NCBI GenBank assembly: GCA_000168995.1
Contig: AAUX01000001.1
Location: forward strand, 372,001-436,000
DNA length: 64,000 bases
Source of the DNA: Methylophilales bacterium HTCC2181
GTDB lineage: Bacteria; Pseudomonadota; Gammaproteobacteria; Burkholderiales; Methylophilaceae
Reading direction: 5' to 3'
Below, piece by piece: positions 37,937-46,890 of the stretch. The notes under the pieces are model-generated. The model was not told where the DNA came from. It did not search any database and saw only the letters and a list, made by a program, of their open reading frames with translations. A program made the position numbers and the translations under genes. How positions within the stretch are numbered: position 1 is the first letter of the stretch; each line of letters opens with the position of its first letter.

Positions 37937-38122
37937 ATGTCAAATGTGATTGATCAAACCGTAGAGTCACCGTGTGTTGGAGTTTGCCAATATAATGATG
38001 AAGATTATTGTTCTGGATGTTTTCGTACGTCGGAAGAAATATCAGAATGGTCAATGATGTCAAAAAAAGAAAAACGTAAAGTTATAGAGCTTTTGCCATC
38101 AAGAATGGAGGAGTTGTTTTAA
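37937..38122 (+). CDS. DUF1289 small cysteine-rich protein
   Basis: The 61-residue product fits the DUF1289 family, with SPCVGVCQYNDEDYCSGCFRT at residues 11-31 carrying the four conserved Cys. The C-terminal helix begins with EWSMMSKKEKRKVI. The cysteines probably bind zinc or another metal. The function is unknown. It starts immediately after the secA stop and overlaps the convergent nth gene by 4 bases. Confidence 0.85.
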   Translation: MSNVIDQTVESPCVGVCQYNDEDYCSGCFRTSEEISEWSMMSKKEKRKVIELLPSRMEELF

Positions 38123-38748
38123 AGTTTACCTCTAAATTCACATTGTTGGTAAATAATGCATTGAGTGCATAAAGGCTTTATTGCCTTACATATGTATCTT
38201 CCATGAAGAATCAGTAAGTGATGTGCATCTACTAAGTAATCACTGGGAATCAGTTTAGTTAGGCGCCTCTCAACTTCCAACGGATTTTTCCCTTTAGCAA
38301 GATTAATTCTATTTGCCAGCCGAAAAATATGGGTATCCACAGCTATCACTGGGTCACCAAAAATAGTGTTTAAAATTACGTTAGCTGTTTTACGCCCAAC
38401 TCCGGGGAGCGACTCTAATACTTGGCGATCATGCGGCACATTTCCATCATGGTCTAAATAGATCATTTTGCTTGTTGCAAGAATATTTTTAGCTTTTGTT
38501 TTGTAAAGTCCAATAGTTTTTATGTAAGATTCTATTTTTTCTAAAGGCAGCTCACTCAATTCCTTTGCTGTACTAGCCACTTTAAACAAATTGAAGGTAG
38601 CTTTATTGACTGATATGTCGGTTGCTTGAGCAGATAAGATAACTGCAATGAGTAGCTGAAACGGCGAATTATATATGAGCTCAGTTTGAGCTTTTGGTAT
38701 TGATTTCTTGAGAAGGGAAAAAATTTCACTTCTTTTTTGAGCGTTCAT
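38119..38748 (-). CDS. nth: Endonuclease III (DNA glycosylase/AP lyase)
   Basis: Nth removes oxidised pyrimidines from DNA. The 209-residue product aligns in register with E. coli Nth. The helix-hairpin-helix LPGVGRKTAN contains catalytic K120, D138 is in AVDTHIF, and the 4Fe-4S ligands are C187, C194, C197 and C203. It is the last gene of the rsxABCDGE run, an arrangement also seen in gammaproteobacteria. It lies 2 bases from rsxE, so transcription is likely shared. Confidence 0.97.
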   Translation of the reverse strand: MNAQKRSEIFSLLKKSIPKAQTELIYNSPFQLLIAVILSAQATDISVNKATFNLFKVASTAKELSELPLEKIESYIKTIGLYKTKAKNILATSKMIYLDHDGNVPHDRQVLESLPGVGRKTANVILNTIFGDPVIAVDTHIFRLANRINLAKGKNPLEVERRLTKLIPSDYLVDAHHLLILHGRYICKAIKPLCTQCIIYQQCEFRGKL

Positions 38749-38750
38749 GA

Positions 38751-39380
38751 TTACTGTTTAGTTTGATTGAAGAAGTTGGTCAAGGCAATTAAGAGCGCCA
38801 AACCTAAAAATGCGCCAGGAGGTAAAAGAGCTAACAAAAATCCATGACTACTATCAAAGAACTCAATGCTCAAGACTTTCCATGATTCACCAAAGATAAG
38901 ATCCATGCCTGAAAATAATGATCCCTTACCTAATAATTCACGCATACCGCCTAGAAGGGCTAATACGATGCATAACCCCAACCCCATAAAGAATCCATCG
39001 TAAAGTGATGGTAGTGTTGGATTTTTAGAGGCAAAAGATTCAACCCTGGCAAGGACGATACAATTTGTTACGATTAATGGAATAAATATGCCTAATGCCC
39101 TGTAAAGTGGCTCTGCAAAAGCATGAATACTGAGATCGATAATTGTTACCAATGCTGCAACGACTAAAATAAATATAGGAACGCGAATTTCTTCTGGGAT
39201 CCATTTTCTAATAGGAGCAATAGAGCCATTAGAGGCAACCATAACAAGCATGGTTGCAATACCCAAGCTCACTCCATTTACCACGGTGGTTGTTACAGCT
39301 AGTGTCGGACACAAACCTAGTAGCTGAATGACTCCAGGATTTTGTTTCCATAAACCATCATGCATAGATTTTCTTAACAT
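38751..39380 (-). CDS. rsxE: Rsx/Rnf complex subunit E
   Basis: RsxE is an integral membrane subunit of the Rnf-type ferredoxin:NAD oxidoreductase, a paralogue of RsxA. The 209-residue product has about six helices. It shows the family motifs LLGLCPTLAVTT, FIPLIVTNCIVLARVE and MGLGLCIVLALLGGMRELLG. The conserved Cys residues in the CP and NC motifs probably ligate the shared membrane iron-sulfur cluster with RsxA. The start overlaps the rsxG stop by one base. Confidence 0.95.
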   Translation of the reverse strand: MLRKSMHDGLWKQNPGVIQLLGLCPTLAVTTTVVNGVSLGIATMLVMVASNGSIAPIRKWIPEEIRVPIFILVVAALVTIIDLSIHAFAEPLYRALGIFIPLIVTNCIVLARVESFASKNPTLPSLYDGFFMGLGLCIVLALLGGMRELLGKGSLFSGMDLIFGESWKVLSIEFFDSSHGFLLALLPPGAFLGLALLIALTNFFNQTKQ

Positions 39381-40015
39381 CAGTCGATACCTAATTGAGC
39401 TTTATTTTCATTAAAAAAAAGTAATGCATTGTGAACGGCTTTAATAGCCGCTCTTGCAGTAATAGTTGCCCCTGCCATATAGTCAAAATCTCCCCTGTCT
39501 TTTTTTACTGCCCACATGCTAGAGGATTTATCCTTTAAATTTAGTCCCTGAAACATCAATATCCAGTCACTTTTTGCTATATCAATATAATCGCCTAATC
39601 CAGGTGTCTCTTGATGTTTCACCACTCTTGAGCCAATGATCTTCCCATCAGGACTAATTCCAACCAATAAAATAATATCACCACTATAGCCATCAGGAGC
39701 CCGTGATTCAATTATGATCGCTTGGATGGTATTTTGATATCGCGCGATATACGCCTTGGTATCTTTTTTACTTTTTAAATATGTATTAGGGCTGATATTA
39801 ATAAAATCCGTATCTAAATCGTTGTCATATTTTTTCTCACCAATCACCTGCAGTAAAAGGCGTTGTTTTGCTTGAGCTTCACTTTTTAATATAACAGGAT
39901 TAGAAAATTCAAAAAAAATGGCAAGTAAGAAAGCAAAAATCCCCCCAAAAATACTCATGACCAAAATTGATTGGCCGACAATGCTATATTTATTTAGAAA
40001 TTTACCCATGACCAA
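39380..40015 (-). CDS. rsxG: Rsx/Rnf complex flavoprotein subunit G
   Basis: RsxG carries a covalently bound FMN on the periplasmic side of the complex. The 211-residue product has an N-terminal membrane anchor at about 13-37. The FMN-binding domain ends in DYMAGATITARA (178-189), where a Thr of the GAT(x)T motif is the flavin attachment site. KHQETPGLGD near 133-141 is also typical. An ApbE flavin transferase should exist elsewhere. Its start overlaps rsxD by 14 bases. Confidence 0.94.
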   Translation of the reverse strand: MVMGKFLNKYSIVGQSILVMSIFGGIFAFLLAIFFEFSNPVILKSEAQAKQRLLLQVIGEKKYDNDLDTDFINISPNTYLKSKKDTKAYIARYQNTIQAIIIESRAPDGYSGDIILLVGISPDGKIIGSRVVKHQETPGLGDYIDIAKSDWILMFQGLNLKDKSSSMWAVKKDRGDFDYMAGATITARAAIKAVHNALLFFNENKAQLGID

Positions 40016-41015
40016 AGACTTTTGGCTGCGTCAGGTTATCTATAAGTGGAACACATATATTCATAAATATTACCGCAAAGGCAATCCCCTCTGGATACCC
40101 CCCGAAAACTCTAATCACATAAACAAGAATAGCAACCATAAAAGCAAACCATATTTTACCTTTAGGGGTTGTTGGACCACTAACTGGGTCAGTAATGATA
40201 AAGAATGCACACAACATAGTGCCGCCATTTAATAAATGGAAGCTAATGGTTGAATAATTATTAGGGTCAATAAGATGAAATAATCCTGAAATAAAAGACA
40301 GGCTTAGCAGGTAGGTTATGGGTAAATGCCATGAAATAATTTTTTTGTGTAAAAGCACAATACCCCCTAGGAGGTAAGCAAGAGATATTATTTGATTACT
40401 AGTCAGTATTGTTGCTAAGCCAACATTTCGAATAGTGATATCTGGTAATATTTGCCCTTGAAGCAGCTCTGTTTTAATGTAATCAAGTGGTGTAGCTGAA
40501 GTTAAACCATCCCCGACCTGAGTTAACCCGTAGAAAAATACCTGCAACGCCTGCCTAATAGATTCTATGCTGAGAGAGTTTTCTATGGGAGATGGCCATT
40601 TAGTCATTATCGCTGGAAATGATATTAATAGCACCGCATATCCAATCATTGCAGGATTAAATATATTTGAGCCTAACCCACCATAAAAGTGTTTTGCTAT
40701 GACGATGGTAAATAATGTACCAACTACAATTATCCACCAAGGTGCAATTGATGGTATGGATAAAGCTAAAAGCCATGCAGCAACAAGAGCGCTTCCATCA
40801 GACAAGTATACTTTTGGAGGCAATTTTCTCATTTTAAGAACAAAGTACTCTGCAATCAAAGCGGTGAGTGAGGCTACGAATACGTTGAGAAGTACGCCTA
40901 CGCCAAAAAAATAAACATAGAATATAAGGCCTGGCACTAAAGCCAAAATAACCATCAACATAATGTTTGTGACCGACGCAGCTTTCTGAATAAAAGGAGA
41001 CTGTTGATTAATCAT
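40002..41015 (-). CDS. rsxD: Rsx/Rnf complex membrane flavoprotein subunit D
   Basis: RsxD is a polytopic subunit with covalent FMN, homologous to NqrB. The 337-residue product has about ten helices. It includes YFGGLGSNIFNPAM-like sequence at 111-123 (YGGLGSNIFNPAM) and the flavinylation motif SATPL, whose Thr is residue 175. The end of the neighbouring rsxC overlaps its start by 8 bases. Order and orientation match rsxABCDGE operons of proteobacteria. Confidence 0.95.
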   Translation of the reverse strand: MINQQSPFIQKAASVTNIMLMVILALVPGLIFYVYFFGVGVLLNVFVASLTALIAEYFVLKMRKLPPKVYLSDGSALVAAWLLALSIPSIAPWWIIVVGTLFTIVIAKHFYGGLGSNIFNPAMIGYAVLLISFPAIMTKWPSPIENSLSIESIRQALQVFFYGLTQVGDGLTSATPLDYIKTELLQGQILPDITIRNVGLATILTSNQIISLAYLLGGIVLLHKKIISWHLPITYLLSLSFISGLFHLIDPNNYSTISFHLLNGGTMLCAFFIITDPVSGPTTPKGKIWFAFMVAILVYVIRVFGGYPEGIAFAVIFMNICVPLIDNLTQPKVFGHG

Positions 41016-42540
41016 TTTTCTCAGAAACTCCCTCTTGTTTTACACGCTCAAGTGCCTCAGTAATAGCTTTTCTTTTCTCATCAATTACTTTAGATTTTTC
41101 ATCAGAACTAGTATTCGCTTTTCTTTCTGCAATTTTTTTTGCCCTCTCTTCTTTTTCCCGCTGCAATCTTTCTAGTCGAAAGTCATTTCTTTCTCGCGCA
41201 ATATCAGCCTCTTCTTTAGCATACCTATCACTAATTATTTCGCTCTTTGCATACCTATAGTATTGAACTAAGGGGATATTACTGGGACAGACATAGGAGC
41301 AACATCCGCATTCAATGCAGTCAAATAAATTGTAATTCTCTGCTTTTTCAAATTGGTTTGACTGAGAAAACCAGAATAATTCTTGGGGTTGAAGATTGAC
41401 AGGGCATGCTTCCGCACACTTTGCACATCTAATGCAAGGAAGAACAGGATTATTATTTTCTATCATTTCTGGCTCAGCATCGATAACACAATTCATAGCT
41501 TTTGTTACAGGGACATTAACCGAAGGTAATTTATATCCCATCATTGGTCCTCCCATGATGAAAGAGCCATTCTGAGAAGCCTTACCTCCAGCATCGATTA
41601 TTAAATCAGACAACGGCGTACCAAAAAGTACTTCATAATTGTTTGGAGTTCTTACTTTCCCTGTAATAGTAATAATTCTTGTAATAGAGGGTTCTCCGCA
41701 ATGGATAAATTTATATAGAGCAATTATTGTTGCTACATTAAACATCTGCATGCCGTATTCTGTTGATCTTTTCCCTTTTGCTATTTGAATTCCTGTTATC
41801 AGGTAGATTAATCGTTTAGCATCTCCACTAGGGTAAATAGTTGGTACTATTTTGATTGAAATATTGGCATCATTTTTTATCAGAAGTGCTAACTTTTCTA
41901 TAGCTTCTGGTTTATTGTCTTCAATACCAATAATGGCATTTTGTGCACCCAGCAAATGAAGTGCCAGCCTTATTCCTTCAATAAGCTCAGCAGACTTCTC
42001 TCGCATGAGCATATCGTCGCAAGTTATATAGGGCTCGCATTCAGCCGCATTAACAATCAAGGTTTTAACCTCATTATTATTGTTAAGCTTAAGATGGGTT
42101 GGAAATGTTGCCCCACCTAATCCAACAATCCCTGACTCACTTATTTTTTTAATCGTTTCTTTACGATCTATTTTTTTCCAGTTGATAGGTTTTTTTTCTA
42201 CCCAAGTATCTTTTCCATCCGGAATTAACGTCACGCAATAATCTGGTAGACCTGATGGGTGAGGAATCAACTGTTTTTCTAAGGATGCTACAGTCCCTGA
42301 AGTAGGGGCATGGATAGCCGCCGAAACATTTCCATCAGCTTCTGCTAAGAGTTGCCCTTTTAGAACTTTTTCACCGATATTTACCTTTAGCTTGGCAACC
42401 TTTCCAACATGCTGGCGCAATGGCAAAATGAGCTGCTTAGGCATTTTTATTTTTTTAATAGGACGGACTGTGGAAACGGATTTTTTTGTATCTGCTTTTA
42501 TTCCACCATTAAATTTAAAAATTGTATCTATAATATTCAA
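41008..42540 (-). CDS. rsxC: Rsx/Rnf complex NADH/ferredoxin-binding subunit C
   Basis: RsxC is the peripheral subunit that binds NADH, FMN and two 4Fe-4S clusters. The 510-residue product has an N-terminal barrel-sandwich region, then [13 protein letters not shown] near residue 136, the FMN/NADH-binding domain with [13 protein letters not shown], and a SLBB segment. The ferredoxin motifs are [14 protein letters not shown] and [14 protein letters not shown]. The tail is a short Lys/Glu helix. It lacks the long repetitive extension of E. coli RsxC (740 residues). Confidence 0.96.
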   Translation of the reverse strand: MNIIDTIFKFNGGIKADTKKSVSTVRPIKKIKMPKQLILPLRQHVGKVAKLKVNIGEKVLKGQLLAEADGNVSAAIHAPTSGTVASLEKQLIPHPSGLPDYCVTLIPDGKDTWVEKKPINWKKIDRKETIKKISESGIVGLGGATFPTHLKLNNNNEVKTLIVNAAECEPYITCDDMLMREKSAELIEGIRLALHLLGAQNAIIGIEDNKPEAIEKLALLIKNDANISIKIVPTIYPSGDAKRLIYLITGIQIAKGKRSTEYGMQMFNVATIIALYKFIHCGEPSITRIITITGKVRTPNNYEVLFGTPLSDLIIDAGGKASQNGSFIMGGPMMGYKLPSVNVPVTKAMNCVIDAEPEMIENNNPVLPCIRCAKCAEACPVNLQPQELFWFSQSNQFEKAENYNLFDCIECGCCSYVCPSNIPLVQYYRYAKSEIISDRYAKEEADIARERNDFRLERLQREKEERAKKIAERKANTSSDEKSKVIDEKRKAITEALERVKQEGVSEKND

Positions 42541-43103
42541 TGACTGACTCGTTGTTTTTGATTTTTTATATTAAAAACTGGGTATTTCCATTTCCAATTT
42601 TCCGTATTTTCTTGAATTGCTATCATATCAATGCAGTCCACTGGGCATGGCGGAAGGCAAAGCTCACAGCCAGTACATTCTTTTTCTATAATGGTGTGCA
42701 TATGTTTTGCTGATCCTAATATAGCATCTACAGGGCATGCCTGTATGCATAATGTGCAGCCTATGCAGGTATCTTCATCAATAATAGCAATTGATTTTGG
42801 TTTAATCGCCCCATGTTCTTCATTCAAGGGTTTATATTCGACACCCATCAGTTCCGCAAGCTTTCGAACACCATCCTCGCCACCCGGTGGACATTGATTA
42901 ATATCAGCTTCTCCTTTTGCTATTGCTGTTGCATAGGGCTTGCACCCCGGATAACTGCATTGACCGCATTGCGTCTGTGGAAGAATCGAATCGATCTTGT
43001 CGATAATAGGATCACCGTCCACTTTAAATTTTATCGAAGAGAACCCCAGGATACTCCCAATCAGTAAAGCTAGAAATAGAACAACTAGAACCGAAGTAAG
43101 CAT
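42537..43103 (-). CDS. rsxB: Rsx/Rnf complex ferredoxin subunit B
   Basis: RsxB passes electrons from ferredoxin into the complex. The 188-residue product has an N-terminal membrane helix at about 3-22. A 4Fe-4S domain follows ([13 protein letters not shown] with the third and fourth Cys at CKPY and QCPPGG). Two ferredoxin motifs, [16 protein letters not shown] and [16 protein letters not shown], come next. The start overlaps rsxA by one base and the end overlaps rsxC by 4. Confidence 0.95.
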   Translation of the reverse strand: MLTSVLVVLFLALLIGSILGFSSIKFKVDGDPIIDKIDSILPQTQCGQCSYPGCKPYATAIAKGEADINQCPPGGEDGVRKLAELMGVEYKPLNEEHGAIKPKSIAIIDEDTCIGCTLCIQACPVDAILGSAKHMHTIIEKECTGCELCLPPCPVDCIDMIAIQENTENWKWKYPVFNIKNQKQRVSH

Positions 43104-43684
43104 CAGCGATCCAAGCCAATAAAACCCATAAATGCAAGACTCATTAAACCAGCAGTAGTCATTGCGATGGCAGTTCCCTTAAAAGGTAGAGGGACATTCG
43201 CACCGTCCAATCGTTCACGTAGTGATGCAAACAAAATTAACACTATGGAAAAGCCTATAGCCCCACCAAAACCAAAAAAAGCCGATTCCAGAAGTGTGTG
43301 GCTTGCTTGAGCGTTTAGAAGAGGGATTCCAAGGACCGCACAATTAGTTGTTATAAGTGGTAAAAAGATGCCTAACATTCTATATAAAAAGGGAAAGTTT
43401 TTTTCCATTAACATTTCGGTAAATTGAACCACTGCAGCAATCACTACTATGAAGGTTAGTGTTCGCAGGTAGACAAGATCATTCGGCTCTAACAAATAAT
43501 GATTAATAGCCCAGCTTGTCATAGAACCAATAGTTAATACAAACGCTGTGGCCGCAGACATACTAATCGAGGTTTCAAGTTTTTTTGAAACCCCCATAAA
43601 AGGGCATAAACCGAGTATTTTAGTCAATACAATATTATTAACCAATACGGTGCTGATGATGATTAATAGGTAGTTATTTGCCAT
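43103..43684 (-). CDS. rsxA: Rsx/Rnf complex subunit A
   Basis: RsxA is the first gene of the operon and encodes a six-helix membrane subunit of 193 residues. It has the same CP and NC motifs as RsxE ([13 protein letters not shown] and [13 protein letters not shown]), inverted in the membrane relative to its partner. In gammaproteobacteria the complex also keeps SoxR reduced; no soxR is seen here. The promoter lies in the 202-base gap shared with the divergent dapA. Confidence 0.95.
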   Translation of the reverse strand: MANNYLLIIISTVLVNNIVLTKILGLCPFMGVSKKLETSISMSAATAFVLTIGSMTSWAINHYLLEPNDLVYLRTLTFIVVIAAVVQFTEMLMEKNFPFLYRMLGIFLPLITTNCAVLGIPLLNAQASHTLLESAFFGFGGAIGFSIVLILFASLRERLDGANVPLPFKGTAIAMTTAGLMSLAFMGFIGLDR

Positions 43685-43886
43685 ATCAATAATTATAGAG
43701 TAATACTTATTCTTATGCCTGTGAATAAAGGATTAAAATGTTTATAATTAGAGAATATAGCAAAATATTTATATAATTTTAAGTAATATTATATTATTTT
43801 TATATTCTCTATAGTTATAAAGAAATGTAAAACAGCAGTGAACGTTTCAAGTAGAATGCCCTTAGTAAATTTGATTTAGGAAAATT
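43685..43886. promoter_or_regulatory. AT-rich divergent promoter region with nested inverted repeats
   Basis: This gap drives rsxA leftwards and dapA rightwards. TATAAT occurs on the + strand at 43743-43748 and 43772-43777, and on the minus strand at 43793-43788, but no convincing -35 partner stands out. AGAGAATATA (43750-43759) is exactly inverted as TATATTCTCT (43801-43810). ATAATTATAGAG (43689-43700) is inverted with one mismatch at 43807-43818. In such AT-rich DNA chance is a real possibility. No gene is seen here. Confidence 0.4.
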
Positions 43887-44759
43887 ATGTTTCAAGGAAG
43901 TATTGTAGCGCTTGTTACCCCAATGAATGCGGATGGTTCTATTGATATTAAGAGCTTTAGTGAGTTGTTGGATTTTCATATCCAAAGTCACTCTGATGGT
44001 ATTTGCGTAGTTGGAACAACTGGCGAAGCTGCAACCGTAGATTTTGAAGAGCATATTTATCTTATAGAGCAAGCAGTAAAATTTATACGTGGAAGAATAC
44101 CTTTAATTGCTGGAACAGGAGCTAACTCAACGAAAGAGGCTATTTACCTTACTCAAGCAGCCAAAACAGCGGGCGCAGATGCATCACTGCTAGTTACTCC
44201 TTATTATAATAAGCCGTCTCAAAGAGGTCTTGTTGAACACCACAAAGCAATAGCTAAAGCAGTGAATCTTCCACAGTTACTATACAATGTACCCTCAAGA
44301 ACTGGAGTTGACATGGAAAACATTACAGTGATGGAGCTAAGTGATGTAAAAAATATAGTGGGTATCAAAGATGCAACAGGTGATATATCGAGAATAAAGT
44401 CTTTAAAAAAAGAAATAAATAGCAACTTTTCTTTTATCAGTGGAGATGATCTCAGTTTTACAGAATTTCTGGAAGAGGGAGGTGACGGGGTTATTTCAGT
44501 TACTGCGAATGTGAAGCCTTTCGAAATGCATAAGATCACAACCTCAATTAAAAATAAGAATTTATTAGAGGCAAAACAATTGAATAGCAAACTCGACTTG
44601 CTTCACCAAGCTATGTTCATAGAGTCCAATCCTATCCCAGTGAAATGGATGCTTGCCCATATGGGAGTAATCCAACCCTTTATGCGGCTACCCATGGTGG
44701 AATTGCATAAAGACAATGAGGGCTTTGTTTTAAAAGCATTAGAGAAAGCCAATGCTTAA
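43887..44759 (+). CDS. dapA: 4-hydroxy-tetrahydrodipicolinate synthase
   Basis: DapA condenses pyruvate with aspartate semialdehyde on the way to lysine and diaminopimelate, the residue MurE adds to peptidoglycan. The 290-residue TIM-barrel protein has the Schiff-base Lys K161 (GIKDATGD), the catalytic Tyr Y133 (YNVPSRTG) and the TT pair at 44-45 (GTTGEA). Length matches E. coli (292). A GGAAA element precedes the ATG. It overlaps bamC by 8 bases, the same dapA-bamC pairing as in enterics. Confidence 0.97.
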   Translation: MFQGSIVALVTPMNADGSIDIKSFSELLDFHIQSHSDGICVVGTTGEAATVDFEEHIYLIEQAVKFIRGRIPLIAGTGANSTKEAIYLTQAAKTAGADASLLVTPYYNKPSQRGLVEHHKAIAKAVNLPQLLYNVPSRTGVDMENITVMELSDVKNIVGIKDATGDISRIKSLKKEINSNFSFISGDDLSFTEFLEEGGDGVISVTANVKPFEMHKITTSIKNKNLLEAKQLNSKLDLLHQAMFIESNPIPVKWMLAHMGVIQPFMRLPMVELHKDNEGFVLKALEKANA

Positions 44760-46119
44760 GAAATTAAGTTTATTTATATCATTGATGGTTCTGACTGCGT
44801 GCTCTTCAATTTCAGACTTTGATATTATTGAGGAGATAACAGCCCCAGATTATGTCAGCTCATCCAGAGCTAGAAAACTTGAAATTCCACCCGATTTAAG
44901 TCAAATAGATACTCAATCTGAATACGAAGTACCAGGTGAGGGAACCTCTTATAAGAATTATAAAAACAGACAAAATGCACCACAAAAAATTGCAGTTAAG
45001 GTTGTAGAAGACCCCGACGGTTTAAAGATAATTAAATCAGGGGCTATGCGCTGGCTGCTTGTAAAAAAAGACCCTGACACGCTCTGGCCTCATGTACAAG
45101 ATTTTTGGGAGGATATGGGTTTTAATGTCAAAATAGCAAACAAACGGACCGGAGTAATCGAGACGGAATGGATTAAGACATCTGAATTAAAATCAAATGA
45201 GGGTGTTGCATCCAAACTTGATGCTTGGCTGGACAATATGAGCGGCTTTGCAGACAGGCGAAAGTTTAGAACAAGATTAGAGCTAGGTTCTCAGAGCGGA
45301 ACAACAGAGATATTTTTATCTCATAGATCGTCAAACTCCGGATCCAATGAACATAAAAGAATCCTTGCAGAGCGTCAATCAGCCTATAACCCAGAGAGCA
45401 TATATACAATTGAGGCCTACAAAGCAGAAGGTGAGACTAAGGATGCAAAAGTAAAAATAGATGACGATACTAAAATAGATGACTATGAGATTAACTCAGA
45501 AATATTGAGAAGGTTAATGGTGAAGCTTGGATCAACTGATTTTGAAGCAAAAGAAAAAATTCAAAGCCCGCAAAAAATTATCAAAGCAGAGCTAGTTAAT
45601 TCCGAAGAAGGTTACTTTGTTAAAATGAACGACCCTTATGATAGAGCATGGAGGAGATTGGCCTTGGCGCTTGATATCATTGGCTTTGTAACCGAAGATA
45701 GAAATAGAAGCGAAGGAATATTTTACGTAAAATACAATAATCTAGAGTTGCCAAGTGAAGAAGAGGTTAAGGAGGAAGGTATTCTGGATAGTTTAATATT
45801 TTGGGATGATGATGAAGATAAAAGTAAAGATAAGTCCGACGATAAAACGAGCGATGAAAAATTATCCGTACCTAGTCCGGGTGCAGTATATGGTAAGGGA
45901 GAGAATACTGAGGGAAAAACATATAAAGAAACTGACTTCTCAATGTTTGATTTATGGGGATCGGATGATGAGGAGTCAGATAGCGAGAATCGATACAGAG
46001 TAAAAATTGTCGACATGAATGGTTTTACTAAAGTGTATCTAGAGCATCCTGACGGATCATTTAATAACTCTAAACAGGGAAGCCAGGTGCTTAGGATAAT
46101 CTACGAGCAAGTGAGATAA
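44752..46119 (+). CDS. bamC: Outer membrane assembly lipoprotein BamC
   Basis: BamC (NlpB) is an accessory lipoprotein of the beta-barrel assembly complex. The signal peptide ends in a lipobox LTAC with the acylated Cys at residue 17. The unstructured N-terminal segment with APDYVSSSRARKLEIPPDLS follows, then two helix-grip domains. The 455 residues exceed the 344 of E. coli. The extra length includes acidic low-complexity stretches near residues 345-372 (DDDEDKSKDKSDDK) and near 403-412. It overlaps dapA by 8 bases and abuts the next gene. Confidence 0.9.
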   Translation: MLKKLSLFISLMVLTACSSISDFDIIEEITAPDYVSSSRARKLEIPPDLSQIDTQSEYEVPGEGTSYKNYKNRQNAPQKIAVKVVEDPDGLKIIKSGAMRWLLVKKDPDTLWPHVQDFWEDMGFNVKIANKRTGVIETEWIKTSELKSNEGVASKLDAWLDNMSGFADRRKFRTRLELGSQSGTTEIFLSHRSSNSGSNEHKRILAERQSAYNPESIYTIEAYKAEGETKDAKVKIDDDTKIDDYEINSEILRRLMVKLGSTDFEAKEKIQSPQKIIKAELVNSEEGYFVKMNDPYDRAWRRLALALDIIGFVTEDRNRSEGIFYVKYNNLELPSEEEVKEEGILDSLIFWDDDEDKSKDKSDDKTSDEKLSVPSPGAVYGKGENTEGKTYKETDFSMFDLWGSDDEESDSENRYRVKIVDMNGFTKVYLEHPDGSFNNSKQGSQVLRIIYEQVR

Positions 46120-46890
46120 ATGCAATTTTGCTCCATTGGAAGTGGCAGCCAAGGTAATGCCTTTGTAGTTCAGGACAAAGATACTTCGCTGTTAATTGAT
46201 TGTGGTTTCGGACTGGCAGAAACTGAAAAAAGATTAGACAATCAAGGTATTAAAGCGGAGAAGATAACAGCAATATTACTTACCCATGAACATGAGGATC
46301 ACATTAGAGGCGCCTTTAGTTTAGCCAATAAGTTTAAAATCCCAATTTACCTTACTCATGGCACATATAAAATGTGCTCGAAAAAAATTAAGATCTCCTT
46401 TGAGATTGAATATCAATTTATTGATGGACAAAAACCTTTCCAAATTAAAACAATTGCAGTTACTCCTATTGTTGTTCCTCACGATGCTCGGGAGCCGGTT
46501 CAATTCAAGTTTGACACCGGGGTTACATCATTTGCAATCATTACCGACCTTGGCTATGGAAGTAAAAATTTAATAGCGTCACTCATAGGTATCAATTCTA
46601 TTGTGATCGAAGCAAATCATGATAAAGAGATGTTAGTTAAATCAGAATATCCTGAAAGTTTAAAGTCAAGGATTGGAGGAAAATACGGCCATTTAAGCAA
46701 CCAAGAAGCAGCAAAAATTTTGAAAGAGATTGATGGAACAAGATTTAAATTTATTGGTGCCGCCCATCTGAGTGATAAAAATAATAAAGTAGACATAGTA
46801 AAACAATTGCTAGCAGAGGCAGTAGGAAAAGATAGCTCTTTTATTAATGTTATAGATCAAGACAAAGGTTTTGGTTGGGTTACAGTTTAA
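46120..46890 (+). CDS. Metallo-beta-lactamase-fold hydrolase, YycJ/PhnP-like
   Basis: The 256-residue product is an MBL-fold metal hydrolase. It starts with FCSIGSGSQGNAFVV and has the metal motif LTHEHEDHIRG near residues 48-58. The later ligands are in VVPHDAREP and EANHDKEML, and the last His is in AAHLS. It resembles YycJ/WalJ-type proteins of bacteria, which are proposed phosphodiesterases or nucleases. The substrate is unknown. It begins one base after bamC and overlaps the convergent ribosomal oxygenase gene by 4 bases. Confidence 0.85.
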   Translation: MQFCSIGSGSQGNAFVVQDKDTSLLIDCGFGLAETEKRLDNQGIKAEKITAILLTHEHEDHIRGAFSLANKFKIPIYLTHGTYKMCSKKIKISFEIEYQFIDGQKPFQIKTIAVTPIVVPHDAREPVQFKFDTGVTSFAIITDLGYGSKNLIASLIGINSIVIEANHDKEMLVKSEYPESLKSRIGGKYGHLSNQEAAKILKEIDGTRFKFIGAAHLSDKNNKVDIVKQLLAEAVGKDSSFINVIDQDKGFGWVTV

